Assembly (NCBI GenBank): GCA_027704905.1
Contig: CM051002.1
Coordinates: forward strand, 13,699,930-13,763,929
Direction of reading: 5' to 3'
Length of the DNA stretch: 64,000 nucleotides
From: Muraenolepis orangiensis
Lineage: Eukaryota; Chordata; Actinopteri; Gadiformes; Muraenolepididae
Made by a program: the position numbers and the translations under genes. Below the pieces are notes generated by a model. That model made no database searches and was not told the origin of the DNA. It worked only from the letters and a program-made list of their open reading frames with translations. Of the stretch, positions 36,923 to 46,097 are shown in pieces; within the stretch, counting starts at the first letter, position 1; every line of letters starts with the position of its first letter.

Positions 36923-37025
36923 TAGACTTTATTCTCAATGGTATTTCAACTTTATTCTCGACTTTTCGACTTTATTCTCGACATTTCGACTTTATTCTTG
37001 ATATTTCGACTTCATTCTCGACATG
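36923..37025. repeat. Short minisatellite, ~20-bp unit, right copy
   Basis: Five imperfect copies of a unit like TCGACTTTATTCTCGACATT. Mirror of 21,968-22,075. Confidence 0.7.
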
Positions 37026-37082
37026 CTAAATAAATAAAAAATCTTCTCATTCTTTTTTATGCCTGGCCCTAATACTCATACG

Positions 37083-37513
37083 TACCATTGTAGCGGGGGA
37101 CTTTAACCACTGCAATTTAAAAAAGGTATTACCAAAATACTATCAACACATCTCATGTCTGACCAGACAGAACAAGACTACACCTGCAGGGGGGGCTACA
37201 AATCACTGACTGGAGTGTATTCAAGACCACTGACCTTGATGTGTATGCAGATCATGTCACAGCATACATTAACAGGCTAGTGGCAGAATGCATCCCGACC
37301 AGGTCTGTTCGCTCATTTCCGAAACGCAAACCATGGATGAATGCTGACATACAGAACAAACTTAAGGAACGGAGTACCGCTTTCACAACAGGCGACTCCG
37401 ATCTCTACAAGAAGGCCAAGTACGAACTCCGAAAAGCCATCAAGAACCTCCAGAGCACGTCCATCAACGGTAGGTTATGGTCTGAGCTGCTTTGTAGTAA
37501 CAGAGGGTGGGAT
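37083..37513 (+). mobile_element. LINE endonuclease/linker fragment, right copy
   Basis: Encodes VAGDFNHCNLKKVLPKYYQH, the conserved GDFNH of AP-type LINE endonucleases, then after a frame break DVYADHVTAYINRLVAECIP, SVRSFPKRKPWMNADIQNK and KAKYELRKAIKNLQS. It is the earliest piece of the LINE whose later parts follow in the same orientation at 45,985 and 53,505. Confidence 0.75.
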
Positions 37514-37691
37514 GCCATTGCATTTACAGAAGGCTACACTAAAGGACTCAGCCCCCTTTAAATACACCAGTGCACTACAGCAACTCAGTTTTTCCCCATG
37601 GTATGGTACACATAACTATTATAAAACATTTAGCCAAACAAGAGCACAGCCTTACTAGTTTATAACTTAAAGCAGTAACCTTTTTTTTTAA

Positions 37692-37935
37692 CCTTCTACA
37701 TACACCAGTCCACAGTGAGCTGCATTATTGCAACATGGACACATTTTCTAGCCACTGCACTGGGGTCTCAATGCATCTGGCTCACACCTGCAGAAGTGCA
37801 AGCTTACCTCCCTGAGGAATTCTGAGATTTCCCAGACACCCAGGTCATCTTGGACTGCACTGAGCTCAAGTGTCAGACACCATCCTTCCCACTCCTGCAA
37901 AGTGAGATGTACTCCACCTACAAATCTCACTGCAC
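37692..37935 (+). pseudogene. DDE transposase fragment, ISL2EU/Harbinger-like, right copy
   Basis: Retains the region around ILDCTELKCQ and MYSTYKSHCTMKG. A TGA interrupts PEEF/DFPDTQ as in the left arm. About 115 bp upstream present in the left arm is deleted, with the bases TTC shared at the two deletion edges. Confidence 0.65.
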
Positions 37936-38332
37936 CATGAAAGGGGTTATTGGCAGATGTTTACAGTGGCATGCCTGTTGTCAAACTACCAAAACAAGGC
38001 ATTAGTTAAGGCATGGGTAAAGTAAAGCATTGGTTCAACACCAGGTTTTTGTAATTGAATTGTGTTTATTCCAGTGGCAGATCATTGTGTTAAACATATA
38101 AATCTTATGTACACAAACATTATATGTAAGCAAACTGTTGAATGTAAAGTCAAGTTGTATAGATTTGTGAAAATTAACATTGTAACATATTGTACATACA
38201 TCATTATTGTAACATATTGGCTAAAAAACATTATTGAAAAATGAACTGTAATAACAGCTGATAACATTCCAATCTTTCATTGAAGAACCTGGGTTTTGCT
38301 TATGTTCATTTCTCAAAGAGGTATCTTGTATA

Positions 38333-38852
38333 TGTTGTGGTACCCCAAGCTACCCTTGGAGTCCCACCAGAGCCAAGAAGAGGAGACTTACCTTCGGTTA
38401 CGTTGTGGGGGGCGTATATCTCCCGAGGGAGATACTTGGAGGGCTTTAGGACCCGGGGGAAGGCGAATGAGTTCCGGATTGAAACCCCCAGCTGGGAACA
38501 ATAAGCACCTGAGTAAAGCAGGTGCTTAAAAACACACAGGTAGAGGGTTGTTGGAAAAGGGGGGTGAACGGAGTGAGACCTTGCTGCCGAGAGGTCTAGC
38601 CATGTGGTTACCTGCTGTTCTGCTGTTTCGTTTGTGATCCGAAGGAAAGGAGAAGCCGTCTCACCCAGGAGCTTGGGAGGCCGCCAGAGGGTGAGAGGAC
38701 CGCGGACCAGGCGTGAGACGCCGAAGACAAGCTTTTGTTATTTTTCATTCCTTACCTTAACCCCCCAAGTTTATAGAGAAATAAAAGGACATTTTAGTTG
38801 AAACCTCAAAAACCCGCTGTTTTTGTGCCTTCTTGAGCGTGGGCGCTCACAA
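38333..38852 (+). mobile_element. Solo LTR with 6-bp target duplication, right copy
   Basis: 520 bp from TGTTGTGGTACCCC to GGGCGCTCACAA, flanked by TGTATA on both sides. AATAAA lies near 38,781. It carries a 6-bp difference near 38,475 from the left copy. Confidence 0.75.
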
Positions 38853-39451
38853 TGTATATGTAGAAAAATAAATAGTCAGCTTTTTCTCTTTGCACTTGTG
38901 GATCCATGTGTAATCGTTGCACACCTGTTTGGAACAGCAATGCCACTATGTGATTGCACACAACACTGCCTGCCACACAGGAGCATCGGCTGTGTCAACA
39001 CCACTGGCGATGAATCAAGAAGCGGAATCTAAGAAGAAAGAGAAAACGATTAGAAATATACCCTCTGCTTCATGGAAAATTAGGTTATTATGAGTAGAAC
39101 AGTTATTGTTACTGAACCATGCTCCTAGACGATGCCTACCCTCCTAAATGCTTAGCTTTACATTCTCTCCTTACTCAAACAGACTTCAATAACCTTCCTT
39201 GATAACTATTATGCCTTAGCTGGTGTATATTAGCAGTGTTAACTTGTAAATGTGTTTGATCACCCAAACATGTTTCCACCTTATCCTTATTAACTTGATC
39301 AAATTATCTGGGGTGCGTTTCCCGATAACGTTGTCTCTTAGCGTGTTACGAAGACTTGAAAGGTATACCTTACTAAAGTTGTTTACTGTTCTACGTGTGT
39401 TCCCCAAACTATCCCTTAGGAGGTTGCTTAAGGTATACCTTCTTACGTCCG

Positions 39452-39703
39452 TGTTGAGCATATTTAGTTATATGACAAAGCCATGCTAAGCCAATCACAT
39501 TAGTTACATTTGGAACATGTGTTGCCTGCGTGCACACTGGGATGCTGTTGCGAGCATGCGCACAATAAACGGTCTTGTGAACTCAGACCAAAGAGATGAT
39601 GGTTGTGTGTGATTTCTCTCCGTGAATATAGCCTAGCTAAGTAAGAGGTAGCTAACCACATTGGTGACTGATATAACGTGCTGCAGAAATGTCTAACGCT
39701 ACA
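39452..39703 (+). repeat. Copia 5' LTR
   Basis: 252 bp. It contains ACAATAAACGG near 39,559 as a polyadenylation-type signal. Its last 15 bp are the first five codons (MSNAT) of gag-pol. Confidence 0.93.
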
Positions 39704-42700
39704 GGTTATGGGCCCAGTCATGCAGGCCAAAGGTGGTTCAGACTTTTATTCGACGGTGAAGAGAAAAGTTACGAGCTCTGGGAAACGAGGTTCCTCGCGC
39801 ACATGGAGTTACGTGGTCTCAGAGAAGTTATCTCGGAAGACCCGGAGATAGATGGGTATGACGAAGAAGCTCTCGCGGAAGATGAAACCAAGAACGGTGA
39901 GGCATATGCAGAGCTAGTGCAATGTCTGGACAACAAGAGCTTGTCGTTAGTAATGAGGGACGCGAAACGTGATGGAAGAAAAGCACTGAATATTCTTCGC
40001 GAGCACTATGCAGGAAAAGACAAACCCCGCGTGGTGAGTTTGTACTGTGAACTTTCCTCGCTCCATAAGGCTAGCAATGAAACGGTCACTGACTATATTA
40101 TTCGAGCAGAAACTGTATTCACGTCATTGAGAAGAGCAGAAGAGCACATTAGTGATGGGCTTCAGATAGCTATGGTAGTTAAGGGGCTACCTGATTCATA
40201 CAAGCCATTCGTCGTGCACATCACCCAGACGAATGACACTGTAACGTTTGGCGAGTTTAAAACGAAACTGCGAAGTTATGAGAGTACAGAAAAATATGGG
40301 AAGAGTGACGTGAATGTTGAAGAAGACAACGTGATGAAATCTAGCGGGGCAACGAGGTCACGAGGACGAGGAAGAGGAAAGAAAATGGACCTGGCTGATG
40401 TTGAGTGTTACACGTGCGGTAAAAAAGGACACATGGCCAGAATATGTCCTGACGGGTACCACGTGAGAAGAGAGGAACGAAAATGGGACACACCACAGCG
40501 AGGAATGGGGCGAAGTCGAGGACGAGGCCGTGACCATGTGAAGAAAGCTGATGGAGAGACGGAGGCAGAGCCTACATCTTTCAGTTTCTTCAGGATGAGT
40601 GACTGCCCTACACAGAGAGGGAACAAGAAAGGTCTAATGGTCGACTGCGGCGCCACAGCACACATGATCAACGACGCCACAAAGTTCAAAACAGTTGACA
40701 AGAGCTTCAGACCCGAGGACCACATGATCGAGCTGGCCGACGGATCCAAGGTGAGCGGGATGGCTAAGATGAGGGGAGACGCTGAAGTCTGTTTGCTGGA
40801 CAGCGAGGGACGACAGGTGACAACGAGGCTCAAGCAAGCGCTCTACATCCCATCTTTTCCACAAAACATCTTTTCAGTCAAAGCAGCGACAGCCAACGGA
40901 GCTGAGGTCCACTTCAAGGACGGTAATGACTGGCTGGTCAACAAGAATGGTACCAAGTTCAAAATGGACGTGTATGGTAGGCTGTATTACCTTAGCACAG
41001 TAGAGGATGAAAATGTTGATGAAATGTATGGGTGTCATGACATTCAAACGTGGCATAGGATACTTGGTCATTGCAATTTTGATGATGTTGCAAAATTAGA
41101 GAAGGTGGTTGAAGGGATGTCTATAAAAGGGAAACATGACATGTCCAATCAAAACTGTGAAATATGCACACAGGGCAAATTTACACAAAGCAGAAACAGG
41201 CATGCAGATGCTAAAGCTACAACTGTGTTAGAGCTAGTTCACACAGACCTATGCGGTCCTATAGAACCAGCAGATAAAGATGGGTACAGATATGCAATAG
41301 CATTTACTGATGATTACAGTGGGATGATTTTTCCATACTTTATCAAAGCAAAGAGTGACGCGACAAAAGCTACTGAAAAATTCATAGCAGATGTAGCGCC
41401 ATATGGAAAGATAAAGTGCATAAGGTCTGATAACGGCACAGAGTTTACGGGACAAGAGTTCCAGTCTCTACTTAGGAGTAACGGGATTAGGCATGAGAAG
41501 AGTGCACCCTACTCACCTCATCAGAATGGAACTGCCGAAAGAGGTTGGAGAACCTTATTCGAGATGTCACGATGCATGCTATTGGAGAGTAACCTCCCAA
41601 AGCAATTATGGACATATGCTGTACAGACAGCAGCTCAAATCCGCAACAGGTGCTACAGTAAGCGGCTAGAGCAGACACCTTACTGTGTTTTCACAGGAAA
41701 AACACCTAACCTATCTAACATGAGGATATTTGGCTCTGAATGCTATGTATATAAGCAGGATAAGAAGAAGCTGGATTCTAGATGTGAAAAGGGGATCCTT
41801 GTAGGCTATGACAAATACAGTCCAGCATACAATGTGTATTATCCTGAGACAGGAAAAGTCCTAAAACATAGGCTGGTGAAATTCATCACCAAAGGTAGCG
41901 CAGATAGCCAGACTCAGACAGATTGTGACATGGGGGAAGACTTTGAGAGTTATGCAGATACACCACCAAAGAGAGTCAACCAGGTACAGGGACAGCCTAA
42001 GGAGCGTAAAGAGTCCAGTGGTGAAGAGACTGCTGAGGCAGGTCCTACCCAGATAGATAGTACTGAGAGAGAAGAGGGAGAAAGGAGATACCCTACGAGA
42101 CAGAGAAAGGCTCCAGAATACTTTAAGGAGTACCAGTGTAAAGCTGAGTGTGATGGTGACGAAAGTGAGAATGTAGATTATTTCTACAGAGTAGCTTATG
42201 GTGTACCTAATACACTTAAAGAGGCAATGGACTCTAAGAAGTCAAAAATGTGGGCTGATGCGATGAAAGAGGAGATTAATTCTTTGACCGAGAATGAAAC
42301 TTTCACTCTGACTCCACTGCCAAGAGGCAAACAAGCAGTGGGAGGTCGCTGGGTATATGCAGTGAAAGAGAGCCCAGATGGATCTGAGATTTGTAAAGCC
42401 AGATATGTTGCAAAGGGGTATAGTCAAGTTGAAGGGATTGATTATAAAGAGACCTTTTCACCAACAGCCAACATGACCTCTGTACGAGCATTAATGCAGG
42501 TGGCTGTACAGGAGGATCTTACTATACACCAAATGGATGTGAAGACTGCTTACCTCCATGCTCCAATCGACTGTGAGGTATATATGGAGCAGCCGGAAGG
42601 TTTTGAAATCAAATCAAAAACAGGGGAACACTTAGTGTGTAAACTAAACAAGTCATTGTATGGTTTAAAACAGTCCGGGCGTAACTGGAACATGTTACTG

Positions 42701-43747
42701 CATGATCACCTTACAGAGAACGGTTTTGTGCAAAATGATGCTGATCATTGTGTCTACAGCAGAAATACTGAGAATGAGAAAGTGATTCTGTTAGTATGGG
42801 TGGATGACTTAATCATAGCAGCGAGTGACAACACCTTACTCACTGATGTCAAAGAAATGTTGAACAAAAGGTTTAAGATGAAGGATATGGGTCCACTTAA
42901 ACACTTCCTGGGTATCGATTTCAGACAGAGTGATGGAGAGATCAAAATGACTCAAAAGAGACATATAGAGAAGATGTTAGCAAAATTTGGAATGTCTGAA
43001 TGCAAACCGAGATCCACCCCATGTGAGCAAAAGTTAAACTTTGACAGTGAGGGTGAAGTGATTGATTCAACAGGATACCGAGAGATAGTAGGTAGCTTGA
43101 TATACATTATGACATGTACTAGACCTGACCTGAGCTGGGTGGTTAGTAAACTATCTCAATACCTAGCAGAACCAAAGCAGCAGCATTGGGCTACAGCCAA
43201 ACACCTACTGAGGTACTTAAAGGGTACTATAGATCAAGAGCTACACTACCAGAAATGTGAGGAAAGCGTTCTACAGCTGGAGGGGTACAGTGATGCTGAT
43301 TGGGCAGCCGATAGGGATGATAGGAGGAGCACAACTGGATACTGTTTCAGCTTAACTGAGAATGGTCCAGTTATATCGTGGAAGAGCAGGAAACAGCCAA
43401 CGGTGGCATTATCCACCTGCGAAGCTGAGTATATGGCACTAGCAGCCACTACTCAAGAGAGTATGTACCTTGTACAACTACTAAGAGGAATAGATAGTTG
43501 TAACCAGCATGTACCAGTCAAGATATATGAGGACAACCAGGGGGCGATAGCTTTATCTAAGAACCCAGTATGCAGACAGAGAAGCAAACATATAGACATA
43601 AAGTATCACTTTGTACGGTCTGCACACACAGAAGGGAAAATATGTATAGAATACTGTCCTACTGCAAACATGGTAGCGGATGTCTTTACCAAGCCAGTGA
43701 CAAAGGCTAAGTTTGAGAGTTTCAAGGGATATTTGTTTGGAGAGTAA
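39689..43747 (+). CDS. Copia gag-pol polyprotein, intact, 1,352 residues
   Basis: A single frame encodes all activities of a Ty1/copia element. In order: gag core (about 10-200), a CCHC zinc knuckle (C240, C243, H248, C253), aspartic protease (VDCGATAH, D319), integrase zinc finger (H456, H461, C490, C493) and integrase core with D520, D581 and E617 in the D,D-35-E spacing. Reverse transcriptase follows from about 850 (ARYVAKGYSQVEGIDYKETF, MDVKTAYLHA), with its active site as WVDD (1037-1040) instead of the usual YVDD, then RNase H (YSDADW with D1202, CEAEYMAL, EDNQGA). The ATG lies inside the 5' LTR, and the primer-binding site is translated as codons 6-10. I see no frameshift or separate gag stop, so gag may be made by cleavage or by splicing as in Drosophila copia. 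Confidence 0.95.
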   Translation: MSNATGYGPSHAGQRWFRLLFDGEEKSYELWETRFLAHMELRGLREVISEDPEIDGYDEEALAEDETKNGEAYAELVQCLDNKSLSLVMRDAKRDGRKALNILREHYAGKDKPRVVSLYCELSSLHKASNETVTDYIIRAETVFTSLRRAEEHISDGLQIAMVVKGLPDSYKPFVVHITQTNDTVTFGEFKTKLRSYESTEKYGKSDVNVEEDNVMKSSGATRSRGRGRGKKMDLADVECYTCGKKGHMARICPDGYHVRREERKWDTPQRGMGRSRGRGRDHVKKADGETEAEPTSFSFFRMSDCPTQRGNKKGLMVDCGATAHMINDATKFKTVDKSFRPEDHMIELADGSKVSGMAKMRGDAEVCLLDSEGRQVTTRLKQALYIPSFPQNIFSVKAATANGAEVHFKDGNDWLVNKNGTKFKMDVYGRLYYLSTVEDENVDEMYGCHDIQTWHRILGHCNFDDVAKLEKVVEGMSIKGKHDMSNQNCEICTQGKFTQSRNRHADAKATTVLELVHTDLCGPIEPADKDGYRYAIAFTDDYSGMIFPYFIKAKSDATKATEKFIADVAPYGKIKCIRSDNGTEFTGQEFQSLLRSNGIRHEKSAPYSPHQNGTAERGWRTLFEMSRCMLLESNLPKQLWTYAVQTAAQIRNRCYSKRLEQTPYCVFTGKTPNLSNMRIFGSECYVYKQDKKKLDSRCEKGILVGYDKYSPAYNVYYPETGKVLKHRLVKFITKGSADSQTQTDCDMGEDFESYADTPPKRVNQVQGQPKERKESSGEETAEAGPTQIDSTEREEGERRYPTRQRKAPEYFKEYQCKAECDGDESENVDYFYRVAYGVPNTLKEAMDSKKSKMWADAMKEEINSLTENETFTLTPLPRGKQAVGGRWVYAVKESPDGSEICKARYVAKGYSQVEGIDYKETFSPTANMTSVRALMQVAVQEDLTIHQMDVKTAYLHAPIDCEVYMEQPEGFEIKSKTGEHLVCKLNKSLYGLKQSGRNWNMLLHDHLTENGFVQNDADHCVYSRNTENEKVILLVWVDDLIIAASDNTLLTDVKEMLNKRFKMKDMGPLKHFLGIDFRQSDGEIKMTQKRHIEKMLAKFGMSECKPRSTPCEQKLNFDSEGEVIDSTGYREIVGSLIYIMTCTRPDLSWVVSKLSQYLAEPKQQHWATAKHLLRYLKGTIDQELHYQKCEESVLQLEGYSDADWAADRDDRRSTTGYCFSLTENGPVISWKSRKQPTVALSTCEAEYMALAATTQESMYLVQLLRGIDSCNQHVPVKIYEDNQGAIALSKNPVCRQRSKHIDIKYHFVRSAHTEGKICIEYCPTANMVADVFTKPVTKAKFESFKGYLFGE
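39704..39719 (+). promoter_or_regulatory. Copia primer-binding site (half initiator tRNA-Met type)
   Basis: GGTTATGGGCCCAG directly follows the 5' LTR. It is complementary to the anticodon-stem region of initiator tRNA-Met and matches the site used by Drosophila copia, which primes with a cleaved half tRNA. Here it lies inside the coding frame (codons GYGPS). Confidence 0.85.
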
Positions 43748-43880
43748 TGTGAACTGGCAGATGTAAATGTTTTGAAGTCTTAAGAACACTGCCAGTATGC
43801 CAAATGTTTTATTTTGGAGTTTTGTATTTTTGGTTTTATTTACCATTATAGAGAGCTATACACATGTCTTTGAGTGGGAG

Positions 43881-44132
43881 TGTTGAGCATATTTAGTTAT
43901 ATGACAAAGCCATGCTAAGCCAATCACATTAGTTACATTTGGAACATGTGTTGCCTGCGTGCACACTGGGATGCTGTTGCGAGCATGCGCACAATAAACG
44001 GTCTTGTGAACTCAGACCAAAGAGATGATGGTTGTGTGTGATTTCTCTCCGTGAATATAGCCTAGCTAAGTAAGAGGTAGCTAACCACATTGGTGACTGA
44101 TATAACGTGCTGCAGAAATGTCTAACGCTACA
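43881..44132 (+). repeat. Copia 3' LTR
   Basis: Identical by eye over all 252 bp to the 5' LTR. The target duplication GTCCG follows immediately. Confidence 0.93.
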
Positions 44133-44643
44133 GTCCGACGTTAGTAGATGCTGTCCATAACAATGGTGCTGAATGTGTTGAAATCGATGGCTCGAGAATC
44201 GACTATTCACTCCATGTAGCGACTGCTTCACCGCGTTATGAGAGGATGTGGTGTTTTATCAATAAAACACTGCAGGAATACTAAAAATGTTGCATTTACC
44301 ATGACTGAGAACATATTCATAGAATTTGAAACTTACAAACTCAATTATCAAACCGTAAATATAATGATTGCCTAAAGGTGGCACGAGCCCGCCACCTCAG
44401 ATTGTGATATCAAGCCTCTTCCCGCTACACCACCTCAGCAAATTACGCCACCTACCAGTACACCTTATTTGGCAAGAAAAGGTTGATTTAATCTTTTTTA
44501 TATATTGTCATGGTGCCTTAAATAACTTTGCAATTAGGGTTGATTAACCAGCAGCCCCATCACATAACTGGTGTAATTCACAATTCTCTCTGATTGGCTG
44601 ACAATTTCAATAAAAGCGCACCAACAAGAAATGAACATTAGAT
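44133..44643. other. Harbinger subterminal non-coding sequence
   Basis: Mirror of about 18,960-19,451. It contains a tRNA-like stretch (minus sense, near 44,370-44,440) judged too degenerate to call. Confidence 0.4.
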
Positions 44644-45984
44644 ATGTCAGGGCAAAAACAGCGCAAAAAGCGGTCTGCCAGCTTCACCAATGTGGAGATA
44701 GAGGTCATGCTGGATGAGGTGGCGCTGAATCGTGAAGCACTGTTTTCGAGTTTTAGGACCACAGTGACAAATAGGACGAAAAATGATTTATGGGCAAACA
44801 TCGCCATGAAGATGGCAGCCTCAAGCTCAGGTCCACAGAGGTCTTGCTCAGCCCATACCCATCTCCAACAACCTCCAAAAAGCTCCCTACCGCCGTTTGC
44901 CTGGCAAGAGTCGGTCCAACAAGGTTTAGAAGTTGCAGGATTTCCTGCCGTGGGAGGCGAAATTTCCTAAGAAGAGCCGCTTCGGACATGGTGTCCAGAG
45001 GGCAGAAATGTTGCCTTATGTAGTTGTGCACATGGCTCCGTGGACGGCGCCGTCTTTGGTTTAGTATGACAATACGTTGATTCGCTGCCATAGTTTTGCC
45101 TTACCAGTCACCGTCATAACTCCCTATATATTGACTCCTACTCATTTAGCCCGTAATTGTTTGCCAGCTGATGTCATTTTGGGATATCGATTATTTAAGA
45201 GGCGATTTCATGTTCAATAAAGTGCAAAATGTATCCACCGTAATGTATAATTTCTGCATGAAAAGATTCCCATTAATGTGGTATTTTTGTTGTATATTAT
45301 TACCGTTATGAACTACAACTGTAGAATTATAAGTGTACATATTGATTCACAGATTGAAATGAAACTAGGTCAACAGCTGATTTCAGAGGCTTGCGGGTCG
45401 GAACAGTGGTGGTCACTAGCGGAGTGAGCTGACAACATCGATAAGGTATAGTTAAGAGAGGTCCAGACCTACCTTACGAAAGTGTCACTTACGGAAGGTA
45501 TACTTAGCTAAGAACGTTTCGGGAAACACGGCGAAACGTTAAGGTACAGCTTAAGGTATAACTTACGAACGACGTAGCGTTAAGAAGGCTTCGGGAAACG
45601 CACCCCATGTGCAGTAGGCACAGTAACTCTTTTGTATTAAGACATACGATAGGATTCTTTATAGTGTAACTGAGGTTTACTTTGGTCGAACAGTTAGCTG
45701 AATAGCACAACTTGGGTCTAACGTTACCTGGTATAGAATCGGATGTCCGCGTCGGGTTCTTCTCAGGTCGGGATGGGTTGGAAAGCCATGGAAACTAAAT
45801 ACCGTTACATTTCGATGATGTCGAACAAAAAGCGGAAGCCGGAAGTCCTTCACACAGCTTAGTGCATATAGCCCATTGGATTTAAAAAAACGAATTGGAA
45901 TTACAGTTCGGGGGCTCTGACACCAGATGTATGTGGCAAGGTCTGAGGGTTGAGTTGAGACGAGTTAAATAATTTTTTTGCTCT

Positions 45985-46097
45985 TCCCTTTGAAAGGGAC
46001 CATGAGCTGACCAACAACTTGAACATCAGCCCAGAGGACTACGTTCTACAACTGTTCGAGTCCGAGGTCTGCAGAATCTTCAGGAGGGTCAAGACCT
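45985..46097 (+). mobile_element. LINE RT N-terminal fragment, right arm
   Basis: Encodes RDHELTNNLNISPEDY and LFESEVCRIFRRVKTC, resembling the linker just before the RT AGPDG motif of fish CR1/L2 LINEs; the frame is cut there by the hAT end. It lies between the endonuclease piece (37,083) and the RT C-terminal piece (53,505) in the same orientation. Confidence 0.5.

Larger units (their letters stand above)
39452..44132 (+). mobile_element. Intact Ty1/copia retrotransposon
   Basis: 4,681 bp with two identical 252-bp LTRs (39,452-39,703 and 43,881-44,132) starting TGTTGAGCATATTTAG and ending GCTACA, flanked by a perfect 5-bp duplication GTCCG (39,447-39,451 and 44,133-44,137). The left arm has the unoccupied site, with a single GTCCG. 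A purine tract GAGTGGGAG precedes the 3' LTR. One uninterrupted gag-pol frame fills the interior. Identical LTRs, the intact frame and presence/absence between arms indicate a very recent insertion, possibly from a still active family. Confidence 0.95.
39310..45606. mobile_element. PIF/Harbinger element, internally deleted, right copy interrupted by copia
   Basis: The same terminal motifs as the left copy (GGGGTGCGTTTCCCG), but split by the copia insertion at 39,452-44,132. The Myb/SANT-like frame (44,644 onward, plus strand) has an intact start, MSGQKQRKKRSASFTNVEIE, through NDLWANIAMKM near 44,815. The HARBI1-like transposase start is on the minus strand (45,091 to about 44,815). Both frames then run into the antisense of the other, the signature of one internal deletion removing both 3' halves. 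Confidence 0.75.
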
